A stretch of 64,000 bases of DNA. Source: Progne subis subis. Its lineage: Eukaryota > Chordata > Aves > Passeriformes > Hirundinidae. Below are positions 43,520 to 56,900 of this stretch, in pieces (the stretch's first letter is position 1; every line of letters starts with the position of its first letter). The notes below the pieces were generated by a model. It ran no database searches and was not told the DNA's origin. It saw nothing but the letters and a program-made list of their open reading frames with translations. Made by a program: the position numbers and the translations under genes. The stretch is taken from NCBI GenBank assembly GCA_022316685.1, contig JAKJHU010000167.1, positions 310,001-374,000 of the forward strand. Reading direction: 5' to 3'.

Positions 43520-44406
43520 GTATCCGTGCCACACATACTAGTGAAAAATAACACTCCTATAAAAGGAAAAGAAAAAGAATGCTACCTTTCCACAACATTT
43601 CTTTTAAATAAAACTTCAAGTACTCTTACATTAGTACAAAAAAAATTCCGATCTATCTGCCCCAACAGGCCACCACAACACACAGTAGATAAAACACAGT
43701 GGTTACAAATGTCTTCTTTTGTTATTCTGTGGCAAGGCAAATGGAGGGAAATGTTTCTATGAAAAAATACTGTGTGCGTAGGAAATTGTCACAATTTTCT
43801 TCCACATGGATACAAATGATTATACTTGAATTTGAGGCCGTGGGGACTTGAAATCATATAACAAAATAGAAAAATGGAAAACTAATATCCCCTACACCCT
43901 GTTTTAAAGGCAGGCACTACCAAGATTAAGGAGACTCCACAGTGTTGGTAGAGGATAATTACTGTACAAGCCATAGAGCTATAATTACCTTGAGACTAAA
44001 ATAAAATGCTACCATCCTCCTAAGGCATAAACAATAATGTCTGCAAACAATATGTACACATCATACATATTTAAAACAAGACTTAATATAAACAATAATG
44101 AACAGTATATACATGTCTCAATTTTTCTTCACTGTCTTGAAATACAATTTAACTACACAAGTGATGCAGCAACATATATATAAATGTACTTGTAACTCTA
44201 CAGTAAAGTTTAATTTTTAGTGCCTTCACAGCACATCAGTGTAAACAGTTTTACTTGGCTTTGTTTATATTTTAAAACATTCCTTGTATTTTCAACATTT
44301 AAAGCAATTTTCTAGTTCTTCCTTTTCATAGAAAACGAAGATTTTGAATGCTGTGTAATCATAAATAATTCATAAAATTAAATACATTCACTAAAAAATA
44401 AACTAC

Positions 44407-44411
<5 letters not shown>

Positions 44412-44446
<35 letters not shown>
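44412..44446. repeat. A35 homopolymer
   Basis: Thirty-five consecutive A on plus, within the predicted BAZ2B 3' UTR. A plus-strand AATAAA lies at 44397-44402, 9 bp upstream. Confidence 0.9.
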
Positions 44447-44448
<2 letters not shown>

Positions 44449-44449
44449 T

Positions 44450-44455
44450 TTATTG
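44450..44455 (-). terminator. Possible proximal poly(A) signal, BAZ2B
   Basis: Reverse complement reads AATAAA (ttcaataaatac) about 355 bp beyond the stop, directly before the homopolymer tract. Confidence 0.35.
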
Positions 44456-44809
44456 AAAGGGAAAAGAGAACCATTTCCCTAAGTAGAGCTCTGGTGGTTG
44501 AATATTCAGTGCGTTTTGATAAATTGCTATTGCACTATAACACCCCTTTCTTTGAAATTCTTTGGGTGTGCTTCCCTGTTCTACCTAAATTAGTTTGTTA
44601 AAACACACAAACCAATAACCAAGGGGCCATGGTTGCTGTAGGAGTGAAGCCTTTAAAACTAGTATCACAACTGTGACATTTCAAAGGAAAAAATTAGTTG
44701 CGTATGTGCCTTGCACTTCCATGTAAATACAGTTCACATTGCTGGTCTTATCAGTCCTCATTTAATGGAAAAAAAAGAAAAGAAAAGAAAAAAAAGAGTT
44801 CTAGTAGCT

Positions 44810-44963
44810 TCAGCTCACTTTGAAAATCTCTGTCCATTTTTTTTCAAAATACTTCCTCATGTTGTGGCCAGCCCTGCCTATGTCAGAATCATCTTCATTG
44901 AAAGTTTCACAGTTGTCGAAAACAAGCCTGACATCCAGTGAAAATGCTTCAAGATTAGGGTAC
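44810..44963 (-). CDS. BAZ2B: BAZ2B terminal coding exon, bromodomain second half
   Basis: Acceptor ctttcag; TGA stop at 44812-44810; 154 bp. Encodes YPNLEAFSLDVRLVFDNCET, then FNEDDSDIGRAGHNMRKYFE and a final KWTEIFKVS. The Asn in FNEDDSDIG is the acetyl-lysine-binding residue of the family. Confidence 0.97.
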
Positions 44964-47900
44964 CTGAAAGAAGAAAAATGTGAAGGATTTTTTGGAACAT
45001 AGAGAATCAAAGGGGGAAAATGTTTCAACTACATGAGAAAATACTTAAGTCAGAATTTAAATCAGAATTTCTAACAAGAAAACGAACATCAGTGAAAGGA
45101 AATACTCTCTCGTCACTGCTTTATTCTTTTCCTCAAAAGTTTTGTAAGGTAGAATTTCATGCCTGTACTGGAAAACAAACTTTTAGAAAACTAATTCTTC
45201 CTTCTCTTTAACAGCTTTCTAGTTAAAATGTAATGGCTATTTTCCATTTATGCATCTATTCTTGGGCTCAGGGTCCTTTCAAAATGTTGACTAGAGCCAA
45301 ATTTATCTAAATGAGGTACAAATGGGTACAAAAAAAGGCTGCCCAGATAATCCTGTGGCACTGTCTTCGCTAATTCTTTTTACTATCCTGAATAGCTCCA
45401 AGAGTGTTCTAATATTCATAGTAATTATTAAAAATAGACTAAAAGTTACAAGACTACTGATATGAGCCCATGGGGAGCATTTAAATCTCATATTCCTGGG
45501 TGAAAAAGCCTGAAGGGCTTAAAAAGCTCCTTGTGCTATCCTAGGAAAGTTGCTCTGTGTGGAGCTGACAGACACTGCAGAGGGCCCATTTTCACAGATT
45601 CATTAGGGCACAGGAATATTAACAAGAAGGGAAGGTACACAGAGGTATGTAGTGTGGTCTTCCATTTTAAGAATCTGTGTCGTCTAATTGCAGGGCTATA
45701 AAATGATTAACCACCACTACAGGAGAGTTACCCATGACGGAGCTGGCAATTCACTCCACAGCCACATCATTTACAGGGACTCCAGCAGCTTAAAAGCCTA
45801 TACAGCTGGTTCTCTGACATGCAATAACACCAAGATGTCTCCATGGAAAAAAAAGTGGGAAAAAAACCCCTTCTTGTTGACTGTTTTGGTGCATTTGACC
45901 TGGCAGTTTTACTTGTTTTCAGCCAGTTCCACAGTCTCCCATCCAACATGCTATTTCATTTGGATATGGCAAAGATTAAAGCATACAATTAAGAATTTTT
46001 ATTTTGACTGTAGAAATAATCACAGATGTGTCAGAGCAGAACAATACAGTTTAGCTAATTTTAAAAATATATTTCAGTGCTCAAATATTTTTAAAATGTA
46101 AAGTGAAATTTACAATAGATTTACTTACTGTCCACTACTTAGCTTGTCTCTAATGGTAGAAAAGTCCATAGGTTTTTTAATAACTTTCTTATAACCAGGG
46201 ACAAGTTTCAAGTTTACAGGAAGTAAGAAAGGCCAGGCATCTTCATGAGTTTCCAATTCTGAGAGAATCATGCTGAATAAAATAAGGTTTCAAGTCAGTA
46301 TTTTTTAAGTGTTCATACATTCACAGTGTTTTCACTATTACATGAATTCCCCAAGAACTGCCAAACTATTGACTTTACAAAAGGAAAGCACTTTATTCTA
46401 GACCTTTTGCAAGGCTGAGAACAATGTACATTGAGACAGACAACTGAGTAACTAAAATAGCATTACGTTCTGTCCAGGCAACCTATGCGAGATTAAATTC
46501 TAATGATCAACATTCCAAAAGAAAACATGCTCCTGCAACTTTGATCCTCAATGTAAACCATTTGCAAACCAGCTGCTACTAGTGACTTTCCAAGACTGTG
46601 CCAAGGCTAAAACTATGTCCCTTTTGACTGAGCAGCAATGCTGCCACAGCAGATGGTTTGTGTGTGCCCCTTGAGACATAGCAGAGATTGTCTTTGATAT
46701 CTTTGAGAAAGGCATCACTGCTACTGGGGCTGCGCTTCACTCCTCCCGGTCTTGAGAGAAGCATTCTCCCAGCAGACACACGTGTGTACATACACACACA
46801 TAGAGAAAATGTGTATATATATATATACATATATTGGTCAAAGAATAGCATTCCTGTTCCCCAGAACAGAGAGAAAAAAGATCAAGTACTACTTGTTTCA
46901 ACAAGACCTACCCCTAAATTTAGCATCTGACACATTACCTGCATATAGCCAAATCCTTGGAGCTGGAGTCTCCATCTCTCTTAGGTTTCTTAACAGCAGT
47001 GCAATTTTCTTGCTTTAACTGGCTTACACAAACATTTTCATCAATTTTTCTTTTTTTTGGGTCTGTTTTTCCTCTTTTTAAGGCAATACTTGTGGTTGCA
47101 GAGTCTTCATCCTCTGTTTCTCCTGTTAATTTCCTACTTCTCTTTTGTTCATTACTTTTTTTACCTTTAATTTGAAGCTTTTTTATCTTTAGGGTTTGAC
47201 CACTTGCCTATAATAGAGAGAACTGAAATAAGTAATAACCTAGAAATTACAGAAACCTGTGTTATCACTGACAGACAGCAATGGAGATCAGAAACAGAAG
47301 CACCAAAACAAATTAAATAGAAAACAAATTGAATATTTAATATTAGAGATTATTCACTTTTTGCTCTTTTCTGAAGGCAAATAAAAGGCTGCAGAAATTC
47401 CCAATACCCATGACCTAGGTTCTCAACTTGTGACAATACAAAAGCACCTGACATTCAAATTAGTAAAACAGCGCCTCCTAACAACCAAGTTGGCATCGTT
47501 TTAGACAAACATTAGTCCATTACTAAATGACTGATATAAACATACAAAAAAAAAAAAATTTCACTAAGTTTTTCCTCTGCTTTTTCTTTAAAAATAGAAC
47601 CTGACACATTGGTCTATCAACGCTTAATGATGAAATTTGAAAACAAATACTGAATAGATTTTAAAACAGAAATTTAAAATTATTGTATTGAATTAGCATG
47701 AAAATTCTGTACCTACTTACATTAAAAAGCCCACAGCATATAAAACTGTAGTCTTTACTGTCACTGAAATACAAGTTCAAGAAAACTACTAATCTCATAA
47801 TTTCATGGAAGCTCCCCATAAAACATACAGACCATCATTTTCACTGAAAAAAGCACTGGTAGATCTGTAACACTACCACATATAATAAACCAGTCACTTG

Positions 47901-50900
47901 CTCCAGCCCCTTCATCCTGACACGAGGGTTACCTTTGCTATGCAGGCAGGACAGAACCAGTCCCCATCTGGGATGGTGCTGATCTTGGGTCTGTGGCAGT
48001 AGGTGTGACAGCCTTTATCACAACCATCACAAAGGAGCAGCAGTTCCTCATTATCTCCTTTTCGACAAATTTGGCAGTACTGTAATTCATCAATAGGTTT
48101 AATTCAATTTTCAATATTTGAAACACATAAATGGCACCTAAATTACCCTTCTCCTTCAAACACACAAATTCACTCGCAAAAATACCTTCATGTTACTTCA
48201 ATCAGAATCTGCTAATGATCCTATCCATAGAAGAATATACAGAGCATATATGTAAGGAACTAATTTAAAGGCTACATTTGGGGAACATGTTGGAAAAGCA
48301 ATTCATTTATTATAAGACAGGTGTCCCTAGAGTACAGAAAAAGATGAGCACTTTTTATAATTCAATAATGGCTGTGAGAAGTAAAGGTATACCTATCAAA
48401 ACCTCTTGGTCCAAACATACTATTTCAGAAATCTTCTCTTCATTTGTGACCATACTGTGTATGTACATTGCTATTTAATAAAGAAAATTTATATTTTACA
48501 AGAGCATTTACACATAATAATCAGTAAGGATCTTGTCCAAGGGCCACAATGAACAAATTCAGTAAAGCAAAACAAATGATCCTGGCACTTCCTAAAATTC
48601 ACACTAATTTAAAAATATCTAAAGGACTGTCAATTGTCCTAGGTACATTATGTGATTTTGCTAATTCCTTATTTCTAGACATCTTTTTCAGGAACTTAAA
48701 AATTCTCCAGATATTTTCACCAAATTCATATGTTTACAGAATATTCTAAATTGGAAGGAACCCATGAGGATCATCAAGTCCATTCTTAAGTGAATGGCCC
48801 ATACAGGGATTGAGTCCATAACCTTGGTATTAGGGGCACCCTGCTCTAACCAACTGTGTTGTAATTAAATGCAGAGAATATTTAAACCAAATTGAGAGTG
48901 ATACATTTTTTTCTGAATAATAAATTCCTTCATCCTGAAATATTCCAATGCCTTTTCAGATGCTCCTACCAAATTCATAAGCTTCTCACCCTAAAGATAC
49001 TGCTTAAAACTAACAGCTGTATAAACTCAAAAGTACAGCCTGACATTACAGCTTTTATTTAAAACATCCTTTAATTGATCAGATGTAATTAGAATCTGTA
49101 TAAGACTGACAGAAATTTAAATATTAGGAAAAGGACCACAAATGGAAGAATCACTTTTGCCACCAACTACGTAACACTGGTCATACTTGACTACATCATT
49201 GCTGTAGCAATTAGTTTTGTTTTCAGGAATTTGAGGTTCAGAGGTCCATGCAAATTTTGACATACCCCCTTTGCATGCTTGTTTTTGTGTATGTAGTTGA
49301 CATAGATTGACTTGCTGAGTGTACAAGGAAACAGGTATTTCAGCTTGTCTCCTCACACACTTGCCTAATTTTTATGTTCAGTTGTGAGAACTCTGCATGC
49401 AAAGAAGCTGCATATTTGGAGCATCTCAACTTTCTGAAAAATGAAATTCTTAATGAAGGATATATAACGTTGAACTTCCGTAAAACTTGTGTCACATGTG
49501 AGGTTAGAAAATACTCCATTGGAAAGAGTATCTTTCATCAGATGGAGCAAGGTGATTTTATCTCGATATCATCATCAAAGAATAACTACCATCTTAAATA
49601 ATGTAACCATCTACAAAGAGCTTTCTATCTTAGCAAGTTTGGGAAGCTGAATTTGTGGAGCAAGGGACAATCTTTTCCATTAGGCTTATTCATCTGTGCA
49701 CAATGTACAATTTAACTGTGTGAGGTTCTATCTGAAGTGGTAAGAAATGCATTATTCAACTTAAAATGCCTGAAGTCGGAAAACAGGATATGTCAAAAAC
49801 AGTTTAGGTACTTACAACTTTCATAATGGATTTTTCCCATGCTATTGATTTCTGTAACTGCTGAATGCACAAAGCTACCTGGGCAGCACTGCGCGCTTCT
49901 GACAGTGCCCTTCTCCACACCTTTAGCCCCGGAGCAATATCCTCTTCAGTTCTGCATTAAAATATAGATAAATTAAGTAGGTCACACCCATGTTTGCTCA
50001 TGTTTAAATGTGGGACAATCATTATCACACTGAAAGCCAAGCAATGACAAAACATACACAGCCAGTAAGTATAAGGTTTAAGCAACTAAATTTCATGTAG
50101 TGCACAGACTGTGGCTACGTGCCTCAAAGCTTAGTCACAATCAGTTAAATGTAAGATAACTTGGCAAGATTATTAACAAACGTAACAAAAAAAATCTTTA
50201 CAAAGCACCATGCAGAATAACATGATCCATACGGATCACAGACATACAAGAAAGTACATAGATAACAGGCAATAAGAAAATAGGCTCCAATTAGCAAAGA
50301 AGCACAATAATTTTTCAAGTTAATCTCAATAACCTACCCGTCACCATCACCACTAATAGATGGTGCAGGAGCAGGGACAGTAACTGTGCCCACATTATCC
50401 AGTTTGATCTGAATGGTGGTACTTAAGGGGCTCTTCAGATACCTTCGCTCTATGTTCCGCTCCAAGTCAGCAAGCCTGGTTACAGCTATATCTAGAGGGT
50501 TGTCACTCCTCCGCTCTAGAGAGCTGGCATTGCCTTCTCCGCCTCCAGCACAATCTCCATCGTGCTTCTTGTGCAATCTAGTAATTGATTTATGTTCACG
50601 ATATACCAAGTCGTCTCTCTCTGATGCAGGTTCAGGACACAGCCAACCCTATGTCAATAGAAAGGTTTGGGCATTTATTGGTTGCTGTTAACTCAGTTTG
50701 TAAACAGAGGAACTGTTTTATGGAATCAAACTAAGTCACTGAAGCGCTGTTTCCAGTAGATCTTGGTTACTTGTAATCCATCTGTAGAGATATTTTCCAA
50801 AATATCCAGAGAACTAAATTAATCAAGAAATACAGCATTACTGGACTTTCTGAAGGGACCTTTCTGCAACAGTCTGCACTCTTATCCCCTTGTGAAATAT

Positions 50901-53900
50901 CCCGTTCTATTGGTCGAAACATCAGAACAGGTGTACCTGTTCAGTAGGCTCAGGAGGCAGTATCAGGACACAGGAAACTCATGCCAAAAACTAGATCCCA
51001 AACATTGCACCTGTACTATAACCAAACATACACAATTCGATAACCTTACACCCACCTTGGAAAAATTCCAAAATCCAGAGAGTTCTTAACTCTATCACAC
51101 TCATAACCATTACATGTTCTCCATGGCTCTAAAACACTCAAGCAAATTATTCTGATGCACTTGTAGGCATTTCTAAAAGCATTACCAGCAACAATCACAC
51201 AAAGCAGGCAGAAGTGTGGCAACCCCCCCCAGAGTTAAGCAGTCTGTATGAAATACAGTCATTGCATTCAGAGAAGGTTAACAAACTGTACACGGAACTG
51301 CACTGTAGGAGAACACTCTCCAGAACTGCCATTCTGGGCATCTTCAGCTGAAGACTGAACTGCAATAAAATGTTTCAAACACGAAATTTCCATGATACTG
51401 CACAGTGTATCTGTTTCATTTGTAGGCAATTAGGATGGAATAAGAAGACACTTACCAACACACATAGACTGCTATCTGCTTTAAATTCTTACCACTTATT
51501 TTAAAGAGACATTTTATTGAAAGTTGGTTTTACCTTAACTTGTAAACTAGCTGATGCAACTCTCCTCTCTAGATCTTCCACCTGCTGAAGAATAGCAAGA
51601 TCCATCTCCATAGCTTGTTCTTCTACTGACCAGTTTTTCACAACATCCCGAGTTACCTGGTTATCTTCATTTTCATTGATATCAATAATTGCAACTGTAT
51701 TTAAGAATCACATTTTTATTATTTTAATTAGCATTAAAACTGCACTGGTAAATTCAAGCTGATTTACCCACCACTCCAGTCAAATACTGAAGAACTGCAG
51801 TAAAAGTACACTATTCTTAAAATACCCAATATGGACAACAAATTCTGTATGCTTTCAAACTTGCAATTTAAAGGCAAGAAGGGAAAGGCGAGGCCTAGTG
51901 TTACAGAGATGAGAAGAGCTTCAGAAGGTTACCAGAGCTTGAGAAGCTTACTTAGACCACTAGAACTATTTATATTAAATGGCATTTCTCTAATCCAGTA
52001 ACTTTCCATAACAAGGCTGGTAAAAAGGCAGCTACAGATGGGGAGACCTTTACCTTTTTTCTCCAACCATTACTTTAACTCTCCTGCTAAACATATCCCA
52101 AAGAGCTCTAGTTGTCTGGTGCCCCAACACCACATGTAACATAAATACCAACTACATACCATCCTTGTTTTTGATGCAAGCCAGGGTGATATAATCCATG
52201 TGTTTCTGTATTTGCTTTTGTAAGGCCTTTTCTCTTATTCCCCTGAGATGCAGCACTTTAAGCAAAGATTTTAGGTCCTCTGGATCAGTAATCCTCCACC
52301 ACCCATACTGCATTTCTAAATCAAGACAAGCATATAAACACTTTGCAGGTGCTTTCTTCATGTGATCACACATGATCAGATTAGGCAATCATTTAAAAAA
52401 ATCAATAGGCAAATTATTAAAAAAAAAAGGTAACTTGATAAAGGCACTGCAGAAATTATCATCTTAGTGTTGCATTACACTTACCTTCTGGTATAGGCTT
52501 TGGGTTAGGATAATCTACAGGCTTGGCTACTTCAGCTGCTGTAGAAGGGGCAGAAGCTATTTTTTCAGCTTGTAGTGCTGGTGATTCACTTTTACTTGCA
52601 GGAGCACTAGATGCCAAGAATGTGTTACCATTGACTTCTGATAATCCCAGCCCTGATCCAAGAGCAGGTAAAGGAGATGGAAATGGAACATTTGAAGTAA
52701 GAACTCCTGTAGACCATCCACAAAACTGAAGTCCCATTATAGGTAGTCCTGTCTTCATCTGCTACAGAAGACAACTACCATTACTATAACCAAGAAACCT
52801 GAATTATGATTAGGATGCTGTTTGTCAAACAATAATCAAAACACAAAGAAAGCCTTTACTCAGTGCATCAACTAGTTTCAGAAAAACTAATATAACACTG
52901 ATATGTAATACCTCTTATCAGGGCCCAGAAAATGCTAAAAAACCAATAGCTTTGAAAAGGTAAGGTTTTGTGTCTTACACTTCCAAAAACTAGTTTATAT
53001 TTACTTGCTTTCATTTAATAGCAGCAGCCAACACCGTAAAAGCCAAATTAATTACTGAAACACATGTACAAAATACCATACATTTGCTTACTTGAAACAT
53101 CATAATCTAGTATTATAGAACTTCTGTATTTAGTTACTAACATTTAGAAACAGAAAAAAAAAAATAAAAAGAAATGCAGATATAATGATCTCAGGTCTGT
53201 GAAATAATTAGTATAAACAGACATCCTCCCCAAATAAGCTCTGCAAATTCAAGCTATTCTAAAATTAATTTGTTTACCTGCAGCGGTGACAATGCAAAAG
53301 GACTTAATCCCATGGGACTCTGTGCAGAGGTTGAGCCCAGAAGAGGAGATGGAACAGGTGAGGGTGACTTTGATGGTGGATGTGACTGAGGAGTGAGTGG
53401 AGCTGTAGTAGCTGATGTGTCCACGTGGGTCACCGAGGTGTCATCACAGGGCACCCGCGGTAACAGGCTGAACCACTGCCTGCTCTTCTCAGTAAGAGTC
53501 TTTAACAATTGATCATTTGGAATTAGTGGAGAACTATAAAACTTTCCTGTCCCACTGGCACTAGGACTGAAAAGATTACTAGAATCAGACTTCTCGATGG
53601 AGCTTTGTGATGCAGGGGGTTGCAGACTGCAGAGAGCACTTTTTGAGTTACTTGGGTAAGATAATGTGCAGCCATTTGCTGCACTGCCATTGGGTTTTGG
53701 GGACATAGTGTCAGACTCAGGTGGCATTTTTGCTACCTCTAACAGTTTGCTTAATTTTGAAAATGACCCAGGCTTTTGCAAAAACAGGTTAGTGCTGTCC
53801 TTTTCTTTCAGGTTTTCCTTTTGCTCACAGTGAGTTGTAGCTAAGCAATGTAATTTTTCTTCCATTTCAAAATCTTCTTCTTTGATATGCATACTTTCTT

Positions 53901-56900
53901 CCTTTTTTAACTTCTCTTTTTCTTTTGCAATTTCTTCTAGACCTAAAAAGGTATAAGAAGCACAGATTACCTGTAACAAATCAACTATTTTACAGAGTTT
54001 TTATAATCACAGTTTGAATTTAAAATTGCTTCATTTTTGGCTCAACATATGGTAGATAGCTTTGCTGTTGTTAATGAAATTCTTTCTCACTTTGCAGAAA
54101 GAAAAAAGTCTCTAGGCATACAGACAAACACTACTAAACATCTCTAGGAAAAATCACCTCAACATGGCTAACACGCTACCGGATTCATAAATCTGAAGCA
54201 GTTTCCCAGTGCCAAGTCTCTGAAAGGGACAAAATTTTGCCAGCTTTCTTCTTTCAGGACTCTACATACCTCATCAAGAAGCCCCTCTAATGATATCAAG
54301 AGAGTGTAGTGTTTACAGCCCTAAGTTTATTTTTGCAACTCATCGTTTCTTTAAACACACAGCCAACTATGAACGGGAGAACCAAAATTCCTGTTACAAA
54401 ATCAAATATTCCCCAAATACTGAAGTAACATTAAACATCTTTCTATACAAATCATTAACAACTTTGACTGTGCAACAATATCAACAGTCTGTGAAGTTTA
54501 ATACTCTTTCAAGAGCCACTGAGCATGACTAGAACTCTCCATACAACTAAGCACACAGCTAACATCTAAGCATTTTGAAGTACAGCAAGCAGAAGCTGAT
54601 TAAAAACCCCAAGTTTCTTCAAACACAGGAGGTGGTGCAAAAGATCTGAAGATCTCCCTTTTGCAAAAGGAAAAAACCTTTTTTTCCTCTTCTTTGCACT
54701 ACTAGTCTTTCTTAATAATTTTTCTTCTACTCTTATACTGACTGCCAACTCAGACAAAAAGTCTTTAATAAAATGCTTTTCAATAGAGAACTGTGAGCAT
54801 GAGGGGAAGCAGGTAAAAATCCAACTCCTTGTTTTATGTTCACCAGATACTGCAGTCACAAATAAACACATGGCTTACAGTTCATGGCAGGCACTTGCTC
54901 CAGAAAAACTGTAATTTCTACAAAGACAGTACATCCCCTCCTATTAAAACTACAAAATGTGTTCTGAGTTATGGTCTATATCAAGATATAAACAATTTAA
55001 TTATCAGCATAAGCATGAAAATGGCTACACAAAAGGGACAGAGAAGTATTGTTTAAATGGACAGATCATTCAAGACTTTATGTCTCTTATTTCTTTAGGG
55101 TTAGGGAATTAAAAATAGATGAACTGTAGAATTTACATAAAGACAGCAAACTAAGAGCTGAGGGGAAGAGGAGGTAGGTGAGAATTTAAGAACACATCTG
55201 TTTTCTTCTTCAAGGAGATTAAACTTTCATTAAGACAACATTAAAAAACAGAGGTTTGCCCTACAGCTTTTTGCTAAAACTTTTGTGTGGGTTTTTTTGT
55301 ACGGGGTTTTTTACTATTTTAAGACAGGTAAATGTATGTAGATTATTTTCTTTGTGTACCATTTCCAAATGGTTTGGGGAGTTCATCTGTTTAAAATATA
55401 ATGAAATACAGCAAACCGAAGAAAAGCAAGCAGCACATTCTGTATAAAGCTACTCGTGCAAAACCATTCCTAACACAGAGCATAAGTCAATGCAAAGTGG
55501 GAGACAGAAAGGAAAGTACTTTTTATGCTACCCATTTTAGAAAGATAACTTGATCAAGATTGCATTAGGGGAAGTTCTATGGCTTATTTTTGGACCCCAA
55601 GCCAGGCTCAAATTTCCTACCATGCCATTCTGTAACAGTTAATTAAACAGCTCTCTAGAATGATGCAATTCTCATGAGATATGCAATTATGATGTGCATC
55701 AGATTTTTTTCTTGCTATTTTTTGAGGGAAAAATGTGAGAGAAATGAGGTTTTGGTTCATCTGTATGAAAATTAAAAAGGATTTTTCTGTGACCAAAATT
55801 AAGATTTATGTTTAAAAATTCTAATACCAACAAAAAGTCAGATTAATACATACTTTCTGCATCTCTCCAATTAGAAGTGTGTGAAAAATTCAACCCCAAA
55901 ATTACATTTTAGTTTTAGCAAAATGATTTCAGCAATTGCTGCTTAAAGAAAGATCATATGGTAAAATGCAGACACTAAATCATGTGGTTGCTTAGAAAAC
56001 AAGGTACTTCACTGAATGAAAGTAATTGTCATATTTTTGTAGAGATTTATCATATCTTCATGCACTGAACAGTCCGTGCATTTGCAGAAAATCTGAGGAT
56101 GAAATGTTTTTTTCTGCTTTCTATGGTCCTAATTTTCGTACACAGAGGTCACTGCCATAGGGAAAAGGTGAAATAGTTCAGAAAGAGTAAAAAAACTTTG
56201 CAGGTAAGTAAAAGCATAACATGCAGAAGTATAACAACTGAAAACTTCCAAAATAGCAATCCTCATTTTGAAAGGTATTACCTGACCTTTCATAACCAGA
56301 AAGAGATATTGGAGAACCACAAGAGTGGAGAGCTCTATTGACAGCAGCCTGAGGGCATCTGGCTGAGAGTGAAGGTCTTGCTGCACAAAGCCAGCACTTC
56401 CAGAGATGGGCAGCATGTCTTCGCCTTGTGTACATCTGTGTGCCACCACTCCTTTACAGCTCTTACCTTCACCACTTTCCATGCCTTCTACAAAAATACC
56501 ACCACACTGGGGCAGGATCCAGTACCGGCGCCTGTAACGGTCCTGACCAAACATCATTGAACGCAAACAGTGCGAAGCTTCAAATAACTTCTTTCTGTAC
56601 TGGCTTTGTTGCTATTTAAAAAGGGAGAGCATTATAAATCAGTGGGGGGAAAAAAAAATCTCGTTATTACAGAAAACATCTGGCTGCCAGACCAAACAAA
56701 AGTTCAAGGGTCAGACAAGGACATCTTCTCAGAGATCCAGGATAGTGGTGTGTCTGTGTGTTGTGATATTCTACTCACAATCACTGCCTTGAAGATTTTA
56801 CTTACAAAGCTTCCTTTAAAAAAAACTATCAATTAAAGCACGCCCTGGCTCAGCCTAGGTTTTTCAGTTTTCCTCTAAAAACACACTGCATTGGTGCACC

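Larger units (their letters stand above)
43500..44809 (-). other. BAZ2B: BAZ2B 3' UTR
   Basis: About 1.3 kb, AT-rich. Minus-strand AATAAA candidates are seen as TTTATT at 44450-44455 and 43514-43519; the distal one would give a UTR length typical of this gene. It contains a 35-base A run on the plus strand (44412-44446). The end is inferred. Confidence 0.55.

Noticed and set aside
47938..48165. 75-residue minus-strand open frame at the PHD exon
   Set aside because: Wrong frame; the adjacent frame gives the full Cys4-His-Cys3 PHD finger with splice signals.
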